The translations under genes and the position numbers were made by a program. Under the pieces are notes generated by a model. The model had not been told where the DNA came from. It saw nothing but the letters and a program-made list of their open reading frames with translations, and ran no database searches. Positions 1-10,886 of a DNA stretch of 64,000 nt are shown here, one piece after another. Source of the DNA: Otatea glauca (lineage: Eukaryota; Streptophyta; Magnoliopsida; Poales; Poaceae); contig CM070713.1 of assembly GCA_036346275.1 (NCBI GenBank), forward strand, positions 62,367,567 to 62,431,566, in the 5' to 3' direction. Within the stretch, counting starts at the first letter, position 1; every line of letters begins with the position of its first letter.

Positions 1-1351
1 AAGATCTAACTATGAGCTTTCCTATAGCACAAACAGGGTATAAGAACTCTTCAGATCTAGGAAAGTCTTTATGCTATGGCCAGCAGAATTATTAATTATT
101 CTTCTCGTTCATTTTCAACTCAGGATAATCCAGTCGATCTGTCAAATCTTTAATATTTCTTGGTTTTCATCGCAACACAAACTTCAGATTTTATACGTGC
201 ATAGTATAACTCGGAGGAGAAGGAAGGAAGTTTTTCAATCACACGTTTATTATACCCATTAAACTTAGTCATGAGTAGGTATTCTGTACCATTCTCATTT
301 TTTCTCCACATGGACACGATTCAGACCAATGTATTTAAAACTTAAGGGAGTACGACTGGACTCAGGGTATAATATGGCATTCTTCCAGTGTCAATTATGA
401 GAGCATCGCTTTCAACGATAGTCATAATATTTATAGTCCACTAAGTGTGGTACAACTGTCTTCTAGACAGATTTCCTCCTCCACCATTAGATTATACTTT
501 GTTTTATATTAGAAGTATGATTTAACAATCAAACAATTGTTGCATCAGGAACAGATTGTAGAATATAGAACAAACATAGTGTAATTAATCAAATATCTAG
601 GAAATAGGCATTTATTCAATTTAAATGATAGTCGCTCAACAGGAGCGTAGACCAAATGTTCATTTAGGTATTAGGACTAAACTGATAAGGAGACTCATAA
701 AGAATATGTGATATTGACAAGCAAAATGAAGGAATACTTAGGAGACTAATTCAGGTCTCCATATGAGTCGTATGTGTCCTTCTGAGACTTCTCAAACTAA
801 GCAGGGACAAGTATCATATCATCACACTTCTTAGCATCCGTGACAACAACAGGTTGAACGGTGAAGTGTGCGTCAACATTGTTCCTTGGGTCTTATTAAC
901 TTTTTCAGTGGATTGCATGTAAAGGTCTACCACATGCTTCGGGATGTGATAGCGGCACAATCAATGGTCAGTGCATCCATACCTAAAGCAAGGTTATGCA
1001 GCCTTATTAGCTGAGTCTTGTTTCTGAAAACCCTTGGCCCTTTACCTTTACTTTTCCACTATGGATTGCCTCATCCCCTATCTGATATGCCATTCTTCCA
1101 TTTATTCCCTTTAATCTTTTGGCCCTTTCTATGGCCATGGCTATTGCTAGCCTGCTGAGTATTTGCATGTACTTCGGGCATTGCATGAGCTTCATTAGGG
1201 ACGGTGTGATGATTCTTCATCAGGAGTTTATCATGTTTTTCCGCTTCTAGCAAAATGCATATAAGCTCGGAGTACTTCTGTTACTTGGCATGACGATACT
1301 ATTACAACAGTATCCTCATATTAGGGTGAAAGGTGCATAATATCTTTTCGA

Positions 1352-1779
1352 TCATTTTAGCATCAGTAAGTTACAGAATATTAGTTCAGTAACAAGCTTG
1401 TGCACAGCAAAGTTATATGTTATCACAGCCTTTAAAATTCTGAAAGTGCGGGAGGATCCATTTGCGTTGTGCTTCTGGCAATAGGATAGATCTTTGCTGG
1501 TTATATATTTTTCCTTCAGGGAACTCAAAAGTATCAGCTGATCCTCTTCTATTAAATATTCGGCTTTCAGGTCCGTATGAAGATATTGTCTCAGGAAGTG
1601 TAGAGCCGCACACGTGGCGGCTTTGGGAAGAGTTGAGGTACCAGCTTCAGGCTGGGAAAACAAACGGTTGCTCTAAAAGATCGAGCTATTAGATTAATCT
1701 CGGTATCCATTGCCCAGGTGAGATAATTGCTACCATTCAGGGAAAGCTCGATAAATTCCTTTTTTGCGATGTCTGACAT
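1352..1779 (-). pseudogene. copia gag fragment (copy A)
   Basis: The minus strand starts MSDIAKKEFIELSLNGSNY, the usual N terminus of plant copia gag (UBN2-type capsid). After about 38 residues the frame shifts, and similarity continues through LPKAATCAALHFLRQYL and LKAEYLIEEDQLILLSSLKE. The same order occurs in copy B at 22444-22722. Further along, at about 945-1000, the zinc knuckle is recognisable but damaged: its second Cys is Tyr and a stop follows the His. At least one frameshift and several stops mean no Gag can be made. Confidence 0.8.
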
Positions 1780-2369
1780 ATTCTATTTCTATTTATACAA
1801 AATGACTTTTACTATTGGTAAAATCAATATAGTGCATGCTTACTCTTCGATCAGTAAAACTTAGTCTATATCTATTCAGTACATAATTATCTAAAATTTC
1901 TCAGAATTTTTCTAGCAATTTTCATAGTTTTCTGCTAATTATTCAAGCAATTTTCAGAATTACTAAATAACAAAAAAATAAATTTCAACATATATAAACA
2001 TGGAATTATGCTAGGACAATAAATCCAGAGATATGGAACTTTAAAATATACTATATGAAATTTTCCTAGTATTTTTCATAATTTTCTGCTAATTATTTAA
2101 GTAAATTTCAGAATTACTAAATAACAGAAAATAAATTTCAATATATATAAATCATGGAATAATGCTAGAAAAATAAACCCAGAGATGTGGAGCTTCCGAT
2201 GTATGCTAAGTATTAGATTCAGCAATTTACAAAATTCCATATACGTAGAAAATTCAATTTCTAGGATTTTACATAAATTTTTAGAATTTATTAACTATTT
2301 TTCGAATTACAGAACTCCAGGAGTTAAAGCGCAAATTTCCTTTTTCTAATTGTTTTTCTTTCTCTAGAA

Positions 2370-3120
2370 AATCGGACGGGACGAATGGCTCTTGGGCTGC
2401 ATGGCCCATTTTGCGTACGGGGCCCAAATTGGCCCATTATATGAGGGCGGCTAGGGTTAAGAAACCCTAGCCGCCACTCGGTCCTCACGGGGCAGCAGGG
2501 CATGGGTGCCGCCACTGCCGAGTCAGGCGCTGCGCTGGCGCAGACGCCTCGAGCGCCACCGCCGTGGGCACCGTTGTCGAGTCGGGCGCAGCCGCCTCGA
2601 GCGCGCCTCGCGGGGAGCCTTGAGCTCGGCGAGCTGGCTGATGGAGCGCGGTGGCGTCACCAGAGGTGCTTCGGGCGCTGGCATGAGCGACGCGGCCATG
2701 GGCGGCAGCGTTGCCGGGGTAAGCTCGGTGTAGGTGGCGCGACTGAGGGACGGCAGGTGCGCGTGCCCTCACACCTTCACGGGCATGGAGATTTGTAGCA
2801 GTGGCGCCGGCAGCCGGCGTGGGTCGCGAACTCACCGGCCAACAGGGCACGGCAATGTGAAATCGACGGGCACGGAGGCCGGCAGCGGTGATGCCGGTTA
2901 CGGGCGTGGGCCACGGACACGCCAGTCAGTAGGGCACGGCGTCAGGCCAGGCGGCGCTCCCGCGGCGTGCGACGGGTGTGAGGCGACCGGGTGCAACGCA
3001 TGGCACGGCGCTCCGCAGGCGCAGCCAACTGGGCGGCCCAGTGTGGCGTACAATCGCCGACGCGTGGCCGCAGCCTGCAGTGCGGCTTGATGGGCGGCCG
3101 ATGGTTGCGCTACAGGCGCA
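2370..3120 (-). other. GC-rich leader of copia remnant A with a perfect hairpin
   Basis: About 750 bases of GC-rich sequence lie between the AT-rich gag-proximal tract and the LTR side. It starts with several TGGCCCA/GGGCCCA-like motifs. A 13-bp perfect inverted repeat (2446-2458 and 2463-2475) with a 4-base loop follows; the arm is GGCGGCTAGGGTT. Copy B has a GC-rich block in the same place (23330-23930) with a related CTAGGGTT motif. Open frames here are long only because of base composition, and none resembles a known protein. It is probably part of the element's untranslated leader. Confidence 0.5.
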
Positions 3121-3203
3121 TCCGATGAGGAAAAGTTTCCTCTGTTTTTTTTATTATTATGTTTTGATGAACAGAACACCTAAGACCCATAATTTCCTAA
3201 TTT

Positions 3204-3434
3204 AGGCCTGTTTGGCAGAGCTCTAGATCCTAGCTCCACCTCAGAGCTGGAGTTTGTAGGCTAAAATAAAGTGAACTAAGTTTATATTTTTAGTCTAAAA
3301 TGTAAACAAAATGACCCACCTAAACACTCTTAATGTACCCACAGCTCCAACTCTATAAATTTCTGAGCTAGAATCACTCTCCCATCAACTCCACGGATTT
3401 TGGTGGAGCTGGAGCTGTCCCAAACACCCCCTTA
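3204..3434. repeat. MITE with GGCCTGTTTGG-type ends
   Basis: About 230 bp, bounded by GGCCTGTTTGGCAGAGCTC on the left and, read inward from the right end, TAAGGGGGTGTTTGGGACAG. The subterminal regions repeat the AGCTCCAGCTC motif in opposite orientations and the middle is AT-rich. A shorter relative lies at 46902-47020 in intron 1 of the ALDH gene, sharing the TGTAGGCTAAAATAAA block. Such MITEs are usually assigned to hAT-like families; the superfamily is inferred, not shown. Confidence 0.65.
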
Positions 3435-4002
3435 ATCAATGAAGACTAGGTTGGGTAATTAGGAAAAATAATTTGCAGGATTAAGAGCATGTTCAGTACA
3501 ATAAACTTACATAGGGCTCGTAGTTGATTTAATCACGTGTTATCGATCGATTTTGATGTAGTGTAGCAGACAATCTCAATCTGTTTTGATGGAGCTTCGT
3601 GCTAGCTTGGCACGTGTAGTTATGCCACCGCGCCTGACCCGAAGAAGCGGTCCCTCGGCACGAGCGCCGGCGCCAACATCCTGGCCGCCGGTCTTTCAGC
3701 GCCGGCTCAACTCATGCAAGAGACAATAAATAGCAGTTATAAGCAAACACGTTTATCATTCAAGAGACAATAAATAAATAAATAACGTGTTGCTTCTATT
3801 GTGCTCGATCGGTTTGGATGGGAGCATGCATGTGCTAGTTTCAAAGAGCGAGTTGAGCAGGCCGAGCACAACGAAGAACACGGCGGCCACGACGGCGCCG
3901 AACTTGAGTTTGCCTGCGACAGCTCCTGTACAGTGTCCATGATATTGGTCTCGAACCGGCTATTGATCCGGCGGCTTCGATTAGCCTTGAAGATTAGTTA
4001 TG
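3435..4002. other. Leader-side sequence of remnant A, nothing firmly coding
   Basis: Two short GC-rich patches (about 3600-3715 and 3800-3950) sit in AT-rich DNA. On the minus strand, 3845-3945 can be read as a hydrophobic stretch (GAVVAAVFFVVLGLL), which might be a captured membrane-protein fragment. I cannot identify it. The segment 3505-3560 matches 24040-24095 in copy B, so at least that part belongs to the copia family. Confidence 0.35.
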
Positions 4003-4248
4003 CTGATAATGTGTTGTAAAACAAAGTTGTCTATGCTTAATCAATTACAATGCATCGAAGAACAATAAGTACAAATAAAAAGCACATACAATGTAGGGAG
4101 GAATTCTATTATCTCTTTATTAGACTAATTCTTTTGTACAAAGGGATGTCAAATATATAGTAGAACCAGTTAGAGATAGATTCGAATTCGCCCACTAATA
4201 GATAGAGTACTTCCATACTTAGATTGAGATTTTATCTATATCATAACA
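4003..4248 (-). repeat. LTR of copia remnant A (~250 bp)
   Basis: On the minus strand it begins TGTTATGATATAGATAAAAT and ends near TTACAACACATTATCA. It aligns along its length with 24105-24352, which begins TGTTGAGATATGG. Shared blocks include the GAGATAGATTCGAATTC region and the TTCTATT.TCTCT..TTATTAGA region. The inner boundary is estimated from where the two copies change character. Confidence 0.65.
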
Positions 4249-4893
4249 CGGACCACATTTAGCGGTTTTATATCTAAATAATAACCCTAAACCAAATAGT
4301 AGCTCGTATCACCCCCGTACTTCCCCCGTCCCATAACCAACCAACCAACCCAACAATAGCTCGTACCATTCATCCTCCCAGCCAAACAAGCAACTAGGAT
4401 GTACCTAAATAAAAGTTGTGCACCGTCTAATATGTGAGTGAACGGCACTAGATCTACTGCCTCCCTGCGCTGTGATCATATGGAAGCAGAGGTGGAGCTT
4501 CATGGGGTCAAAGGGGGCCAATTCCTTCCATTAGCCTGGCTAGCCTCCTCTACATCTCTCCAAGCTCAGGATGAATCATGAAACGCACCTAAGAGAGCCA
4601 AAAAGCCGTCATCACCATGGCCCCCAAAGGTAGAACAAAGTCTAAAACAAAACAAAGCGGCGAAGAAACAGGCCCGTTTTCTCCCCGGTTTTCCCGGGAA
4701 ACACGGACACGCCACAAGAATAGTACCAGTGGAATAGCACTCTTGGGTGACCCGCACAGCTCACACTCCACTCACTCAAAGCAAACCAACCACCACGGCT
4801 TTAGCGCCGATCTCAAAGGCGACAGCCGACACACTTCACCACCACGGCTCGTCTTCCCCAACGCCCCCACCGTTCTCCTCGATCGATGCGAGA
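4249..4893 (+). promoter_or_regulatory. 5' flank of the LRR gene
   Basis: This is the spacer between the copia LTR and the start of the LRR gene. A TAAATAAAAG stretch near 4405 could serve as a TATA element, but nothing fixes the transcription start. The last 60 bases before the ATG (CACGGCTCGTCTTCCCC and onward) are partly conserved ahead of the broken copy at 14.0 kb, so the duplication included some 5' untranslated sequence. The reading frame stays open upstream to 4747 without an ATG and is probably untranslated. Confidence 0.35.
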
Positions 4894-6171
4894 ATGGCTT
4901 CTGCTACTCGCCTCCTACTAGCAATGCCCCTCCTCTTGCTCGTTCTCCAGCACGCGGCCGCCTTGCTCGCGCCCACCGCTACCTTCCCGGGCGACGCGGC
5001 CGCGCTGGCGTCGCTGAAATCGGCGGTGGACGCGGCCACCATCCCGGCCTTCTCCTGCCTCGCGTCGTGGAACTTCGCCCGCGACCCCTGCGCCGCCTTC
5101 CCCTGCGGCCTCCGCTGCTACGCGCCCCCCAACTCGTCCTACCTCCGCGTTGCCGGCGTCTCCCTCGACCCCGCGGGATACTCCGGCGCGCTCCCCACGT
5201 CCGTCCTCGCCTCGCTCCCATTCCTCGCGTCCCTCTCCCTCGCCAGCAACCGCTTCCACGGCGCGCTCCCAGTGGGGGCGCCGCTGCCGCCGAGCCTCCG
5301 CGTCCTTGATCTCTCCGGCAACGCCTTCTCCGGCGAGATACCGGCGTCCCTCTTCAACCCCGCCTCGTCGCTGCAGGAGCTCTACCTCTCCCGCAACGCA
5401 TTCTCCGGCCGGATACCGTCGCAGGTCGCGTCCTTGAGCACCCTGACACGGATGGAACTGCAGTACAACAGCCTCTCTGGGAGCCTGCCCAGGATGGGCA
5501 AGATGCGCTCGCTCGCCTACCTCGACTTGAGCGGCAACGCGTTGTCCGGCTCGCTCTTCGACGCGCCTGGGCGGCTGCCGAGTTCGGTCGTGTCGGTCGT
5601 GGCACGCAACAACAGTTTCTCCGGGCCATTGCAGGCCGCGGCTTTCGCTGCTCTCCCTGCGATGCGGGTGCTGGACCTCACGAGCAATGCGCTGACCGGC
5701 GCGATTCCTGGCGCCGCGTTCGCACACCCAGCGCTGCAGCAGCTGCAGCTGGGGTCCAACCAGCTCGGCACGGTCGACGAGGCGCCCGACGGCGGCGCGT
5801 CGAGCCAACTCGTCGAGCTGGACCTCGGCGGCAACAGGCTTACCGGTCGATTACCCGGTTGTCTCGGGGCAATGCCACGGCTCGCGGCGGTCGGGCTTGA
5901 CCGGAATCGGTTCACCGGAGGCATACCGAGCCAGTATGCCGTTCGTGTGGCGGCGGAGGAGGCCACGGACAAGTGGGTGCCATTTGCCAGGCTGATGCTG
6001 CAAGGGAATTTTCTCTGTGGAGCCCTGCCGAGTCAGATGAGGCAGCTGAAGGGCGGCAGTGCGGTGATGAGCTTGGCGGATAACTGCTTGCTGAGGTGTC
6101 CGCATAAATTCTTCTTCTGCCAAGGGGCCCCGCAGAAGAACCATGCCACGTGTCCCAAGTGTGATCCATGA
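4894..6171 (+). CDS. Secreted leucine-rich-repeat protein (LRR-RLP-like, no kinase)
   Basis: An intact, intronless 425-residue protein. I chose the ATG at 4894 because it is the first ATG of the frame and opens a signal peptide (MASATRLLLAMPLLLLVLQ, cleavage near residue 23). Residues ~30-85 form an LRRNT-like cap with paired Cys (FSCLASWNF, DPCAAFPCGLRC). About eleven plant-type LRRs follow to ~residue 395, for example LDLSGNAFSGEIP, LDLTSNALTGAIP and LDLGGNRLTGRLP. The C terminus is a Cys-rich cap (NCLLRCPHKFFFC ... CPKC) with no membrane span or kinase. It is likely extracellular, in the class of plant LRR proteins that act as co-receptors or recognition proteins; the ligand is unknown. 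A truncated copy lies at 13998-14240. GC-rich third positions fit a grass gene. Confidence 0.9.
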   Translation: MASATRLLLAMPLLLLVLQHAAALLAPTATFPGDAAALASLKSAVDAATIPAFSCLASWNFARDPCAAFPCGLRCYAPPNSSYLRVAGVSLDPAGYSGALPTSVLASLPFLASLSLASNRFHGALPVGAPLPPSLRVLDLSGNAFSGEIPASLFNPASSLQELYLSRNAFSGRIPSQVASLSTLTRMELQYNSLSGSLPRMGKMRSLAYLDLSGNALSGSLFDAPGRLPSSVVSVVARNNSFSGPLQAAAFAALPAMRVLDLTSNALTGAIPGAAFAHPALQQLQLGSNQLGTVDEAPDGGASSQLVELDLGGNRLTGRLPGCLGAMPRLAAVGLDRNRFTGGIPSQYAVRVAAEEATDKWVPFARLMLQGNFLCGALPSQMRQLKGGSAVMSLADNCLLRCPHKFFFCQGAPQKNHATCPKCDP

Positions 6172-8167
6172 CAGCTGTCTACTGGATATGTCTTGACTGT
6201 AGATAATGAAAGCATTCTTGTCTGTGTATCAGTTTTAGACTTTCGAGATTATCGAAAGGAAACTGTATGATCAAAACCTGTAACTCGGTTGAACGGTTGT
6301 ACCCCAGAAAATACAAATGATTTGTTGTAATCTTCTTGTAACCATCCCTGAAAATGTATTCCTCAAATATAAATATATGGAAATTTTACGACACATCCAA
6401 TATTACATGGGCCTTTGATTCCGTAAGATCAAACGGATGATATCATTATTACCATTTTAGGAGTTCGGCTCTGATGCAGAGAGCCCTACAAATAGTATTT
6501 GATAGGCCAATAGGGGTCTGACACCTGTCCTATGCATGCTAATCAGCAATCCATCGTCCGAAAGGTTATTTGGTTGATATATGAAAAGGTTTGATTATGA
6601 CTGGCATGAAATTCTCCTCATCTATACCCCTTTATAATGCACCTAAGCAATTTTTTCTACGTCCACCCTAAATAATACACCTCATTAGAGATGGCCCAAT
6701 GTTCGTGCACCCAGCAAAACGTTCCCAGAAACTTGCATTCATCAAAATAAACGTCTCAGATCTTTCCTCAGTTTTACTCACCCACATCCGATGGTTGTTG
6801 TTTAATGTGTCTAACTCATTCATTCAAGTAGCCCACAACAGAAGAGCCCGTACATATATATTTCAATTGAACTATATATATGGAATTTATGTTGCAAATC
6901 TAAATCCATTTGATTTCGATTCAATATTTACCATACCAGTCAGTATCATGAATCACGCGCTTAATTTTCTTCCATTCATGCATGTGCACCACATCCTATA
7001 CAAGGCACTCACGTACCGCCGCCATAATATTATTTAGCGAAAAATATTATATAAGGAATGTGTATATGAAATGCAATTATCGTGTGATAAATATAAGGAA
7101 TAAGTTCATTTTAGGACTTATTCTTAAATACACTATGGGAAGTAACAGATATTTTGATAATAATTAGCCTCAATCAGGACGTACAAATAGTGCTATATGT
7201 TAGCATTCATATTTGGATGACAATTAGGGAAGCTATTATTGGTCCAACTTTCCAGGATGACATACTGCTGCCCGCGCGGCGTTCGACCCGCCCGCGCCGA
7301 TCGCACGAGGCTTGCGCCGCGCGATCGGCCACGCCGGAGATAGACGCGCACTTTGCGCGGAGAGGAGGCGGCGGAGGTCGCCGACGCCGCGCCGCGGAGG
7401 CGATGATCGGGCGAAGCGCGATGCGTGGAGGAGATCAAGGGCAACACCTTGGGCATGCCGATCCTCCTGCTTATTTCCTTGTTTGATTCGTCTCCTTCCA
7501 AATATGTAGTACATACGCTTTGGCAATTCAAGTCCGGTTTCCTTGCATACGATCCTCCTGCTTATTTCCTTATTTGATTCGCTCTCCTTCTAAATATTTA
7601 GTACGTACAATGTGATCACAAGATTATTTATTATTAAGTATTATATTCATACTTATCTTTTATTTAATTGATAAGCAGATGTACTGCCGTCGTAGCGTTA
7701 GCACTGGCACTATACTAGTCTCTTTTGGCAGAAACAACCTCAGCCCTTCTCATCTTCTTCCCTTGCTTCTATCTTGATGAGATCTTTCTGCTAAGTGCTA
7801 ACTATAAATTATTTGACAGAGAAAAGACATGATAATTCATTAGAAAATGTATCATCCTATCTTAGTGTCTCCAATCCTTATCAGGTTTGTTCTAATTGCT
7901 AGTCATTGAACATTGGATTAGATCTCTAAATTCTTTTACGATGAAACCAATGTTGTTGAGCTTCTATGACTTACGGACCCCGGTGTTGCAATCTCCTGAT
8001 CATGAGTGCTATGGTAAAAGCTATACCGCTAAGATCCATGTTCATGGGTGATAGACGGAGATAAGACATAAGAGATTCCGTAGAGAGGAAACGATGCCAA
8101 TGTTTGGATATGCACGTAAATTTTGTTCTCTCGATATGCATAAGCAGAACAAGTAGACAGACTAACG
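6172..8167. other. 3' flank of LRR gene and spacer
   Basis: 6172-6400 is AT-rich with AATAAA-like signals (AAATATAAATA near 6367) and is probably the LRR gene's 3' UTR and terminator. 6615-6850 is a dispersed repeat listed separately. 7250-7460 is a GC-rich patch with no recognisable protein. A ~50-base motif (CTCCTGCTTATTTCCTT...) occurs twice, at about 7466-7518 and 7553-7612. No gene was found. Confidence 0.5.
6615..6850 (+). repeat. Dispersed repeat, copy 1
   Basis: Begins CTATACCCCTTTATAATGCA and runs through CTTTCCTCAGTTTTACTCAC and CATCCGATGG to GCCCACAACAGA. The same sequence, with scattered substitutions, occurs in the same orientation at 44976-45190, where it interrupts a tandem repeat and is therefore clearly an insertion. 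No terminal repeats or coding capacity are visible. Confidence 0.7.
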
Positions 8168-9003
8168 ACCTTGTTTGGGGGGCTACGGCTGGGCTGAAAA
8201 GCTGCTTTTGGTTTGTTGGACTGTAAAGCAGCTATAGCTGGCGGCTGTGGCTTTTCTTGTTATGCCATTTGGCAAACTGACTGCTGCAGCTGTAGCTTTT
8301 GGGAGGCAACCGAGCGGAGAGGCAGTAACCTAGCGAAGCACAGCGGCGGACGAGTGGAGAGGAGACGTGGAGGTGGCGAGGCAGGGTGGCGGAGGTCGGG
8401 GAGGCGGAGTGAGCGAGATGGAAGACGGTCACACGAAGCCACAGCGGAAAAGCTCCTCCTCAGCGGCTGCAGCTTTTAGGGCCTGTTTGGGGGGCTGTGC
8501 TTCAGCTTTGGTCCAAAAGTTCCACAAACAGCATGGATGCAAAGCAGCTGGGAAGCTAAGCCACAGCAGAAGCACTCCCAAAAGCTGCAGCCGCTGAGGA
8601 GAAGCTTTTCAGCTGTGGCTTCGCTTGACCACCTCCCATCTCGCTCACTTCGCCTCCCCGACCTTCGCCACCTTGCCTCGCCACCTCCACATCACCTCTC
8701 CACTCGTTCGCCGCTGTGCTTCGCTAGGTTACCGCTCCCCGCTGCTTATCCTCAAAAGCTACAGTCAGAGCAACCACTTGCCAAAACGGCATAACAAGAA
8801 GAGCTACAACCGCCACTACAATGCTTTACTACCCAAAGAAATCAAAGCGACTTTTTCAAATTTCACCATAGCTCTCCAAATAGACCCTTAAGGGTGCTTC
8901 TGATGTGGCTTAGCTTCATAGCTGCTTTGCAGCTATACTGTTTGGGGGAGCTTTTGGCCCAAAGCTGAAGCACAACTGAAGCACAACCCCCTAACAGGCC
9001 CTA
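8168..9003. mobile_element. MITE composite with two interlocked palindromes
   Basis: Four blocks occur in the order A (8168-8478), B (8479-8575), A' (8576-8887), B' (8888-9003). A' is the reverse complement of A over nearly its whole length: GTGGAGGTGGCGAGGCAGG in A answers CCTTGCCTCGCCACCTCCAC in A'. B' is the reverse complement of B (CTGTGCTTCAGCTTTGG against CCAAAGCTGAAGCACA). A and B both start with a GTTTGGGGGGCT sequence, and B' ends AACAGGCCCTA, typical of GGGCCTGTTTGG MITEs. The A/A' arms are about 300 bp with a 100-bp loop. No protein is encoded. Confidence 0.75.
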
Positions 9004-9729
9004 AGAAAGGAAACACAACTGTACTTACTCGTTTCATGGTAGCTAATTAATCAAACGGAATCAATTGATATTTCACTGTCACATGGTATTAAACTATTAA
9101 TTGATTGGCCCAGCGTATATTAGACGCAGAGCTGAACTCTTTTAGGAGGTACTAGTTCAATGCTTGTGCGTTGCTACGAAAAATAAAATTGGTAACGAAA
9201 CATAAAGGTAAAACAATAAAAAAATTGTGCTACAAGATCAAACATCTATTTTTTACGATTACGCAGGTTTTTATGGTTTCTCCTTCGACATGAATTTAGG
9301 CATTCATGATATTAGAACACATTTAGAAATGATATTCTTGGTATACGTCCCGAAAGATCTGAAAATAAACAGCTACATTGGAACACGACTTGGATAACAT
9401 TTTGATCTATTAAACGGTATCGCACAAAGCTTGAAAACTCTTATTGTAAGTATAGTTTACACAGTCAATTAAAAATGAGGGACAGAACATACCTTCAGAG
9501 CAAATGTAGAAAGCAAAAGGAAATCTTGGGAGATGGGATGATAAAAAATAAATCTCCATTGCAGTGCACAACAAAGACAATAGATTAGACCAAAATTTGT
9601 ATACAGTGTTAACTTAAAAAAAGGAAAATACTGATGCAAATTGCCTTTTCATTGGAATGCATGGCATCTCAAGAAAATTATTATGTTGCTTCCTTGAGAT
9701 ACATATGTATTTTTAATTGCTCATTCCAG

Positions 9730-9846
9730 GAGATACACTTGGATCTTTTATCTATGTGCCTTGTGAAGTCATGAAACAGCGAATGCAAGTCCAAGGCACA
9801 AGAAAATCTCGGGCATCAATTGCCAAAAGAAAATGTGCACTGCACT
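9730..9846 (+). pseudogene. Captured exon of a mitochondrial carrier gene
   Basis: After a good 3' splice site (CATTCCAG at 9722-9729) the frame reads DTLGSFIYVPCEVMKQRMQ, then VQGTRKS. The segment PCEVMK fits the mitochondrial carrier signature Px[DE]xx[KR], and the wording is close to plant SAM-carrier-like members of the family. The frame decays after about 25 residues and ends at a stop near 9846. No other carrier domain is found nearby. The intron acceptor is kept, so the capture was at DNA level. It lies inside Helitron A, antisense to it. Confidence 0.75.
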
Positions 9847-10349
9847 GCAATTCCTGAACAACCCTAACTACACGCAATTTGCACTGCAAACAAACTTAAT
9901 GATTAACAAATGTACTCTGCATATATGAGCTAGGAGCCTAGGATACAACCTGCTTTGCGAAGAACTTAAGACATCCCGCAAAAGCCTAAAATGCATCAAA
10001 GGTATTATTGAGTTTAGATCATGCTCCAGTACACACTAAGTATTCTGCCTAAGTCAATGTGGCCTCACGAAAGCTAAATAGTATGAAGTATGAACAACAA
10101 AGATACACACTTACATGACTAACAAAGCCCGGACAAGGGAAATAATCCCAATTCTTTAAGTTCAAAATAGGCTCGGTTGATCGAAGGGAAGTTGTGATCC
10201 CACCTTCGGTGGTGTGCTAGTGTTCTTGCTCAGGCAAAATCAATTGAGGCAAAGAAAATAATATGTATACACACCGTAAGCTCTACAAGCATCTGTAAAT
10301 TGATGTGTCCAGTAAATTTTGATTTGGACAATTAAATTAACATATGCAT

Positions 10350-10886
10350 TTCTTGGAGTTAAGGAATATTTCAAGCTAAAGAAGGACAGCAAGGATTGGG
10401 AAGCTATAGTTAAACATGCGAGGAGTGTGATCTTGAAGGCAATTGCAAGTTGAAATCATATGAAGTTGAAGATAAAAAAAGTTATACTCTTCTTTAACTG
10501 CGAATATGATCTTGTTGGAGCAAAATTTCATGGCTGCTATATCACAAAGGGCAATTTTAATTTTTCTCAGCACGTAAAAGTTTAACATAGCATTCTGCAG
10601 AAGCACATTTGTTTTTTTAAAAAAAGAAAGAAAAATTTGATGAGAATTTAGAAGTGACCATGTGGTTTTGTTTCAGGATGTAGTGAATCAGTTGAAGGAA
10701 CATGCATATGAAAAAGTGGATAGTATTCAATTTGATCACAAAATAAAAGAGAATTATCCTACACCTTTATCTACAAGTACGAACACAAGCATTGGTGATG
10801 AGGCATCCGTTCCCTTTAAAGGGCAGCGGAGTTGTGCTCAATATTTCTTTCTTTCTCCCTTCCAAAATTCTACACAAAGAAAATAG
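10350..10886 (+). other. Two exon-like stretches of unknown origin in Helitron A
   Basis: Around 10360-10443 the plus strand reads KKDSKDWEAIVKHARSVILK before a stop. From 10677, after a TTTGTTTCAG acceptor, it reads DVVNQLKEHAYEKVDSIQFD and continues to a stop at 10884. Both look like protein-coding exons by composition, and the second has a canonical splice acceptor. I do not recognise either; they could be parts of one captured gene. Confidence in their being exons is modest. Confidence 0.35.

Larger units (their letters stand above)
1..4248 (-). mobile_element. Ty1/copia retrotransposon remnant A, cut by window edge
   Basis: Read on the minus strand, this is an LTR (4248 down to about 4003), a long leader, a degenerate gag (from 1779) and the start of pol running off the left edge. 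It is the same family as the remnant at 18890-24352: the gag start, the AT-rich tract before gag, the GC-rich leader and the LTR all match in order. Stops and frameshifts run throughout, so it is dead. The leader carries an unrelated MITE at 3204-3434. No 3' LTR lies in the window. The copia class is secure; the lineage is not assigned. Confidence 0.8.

Noticed and set aside
2485..3179. Several overlapping frames of 90-120 codons on both strands
   Set aside because: The region is GC-rich and low in stops; the predicted peptides are low-complexity and it lies in a retrotransposon leader.
4617..5309. A 230-codon plus-strand frame overlapping the start of the LRR gene
   Set aside because: It is Pro/Arg-rich with no family features and is a frame shadow of the GC-rich LRR coding sequence.
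4918..5808. A 296-codon minus-strand frame across the LRR gene
   Set aside because: Antisense shadow; composition (Glu/Arg/Gly/Ala) follows from the codon use of the LRR gene.
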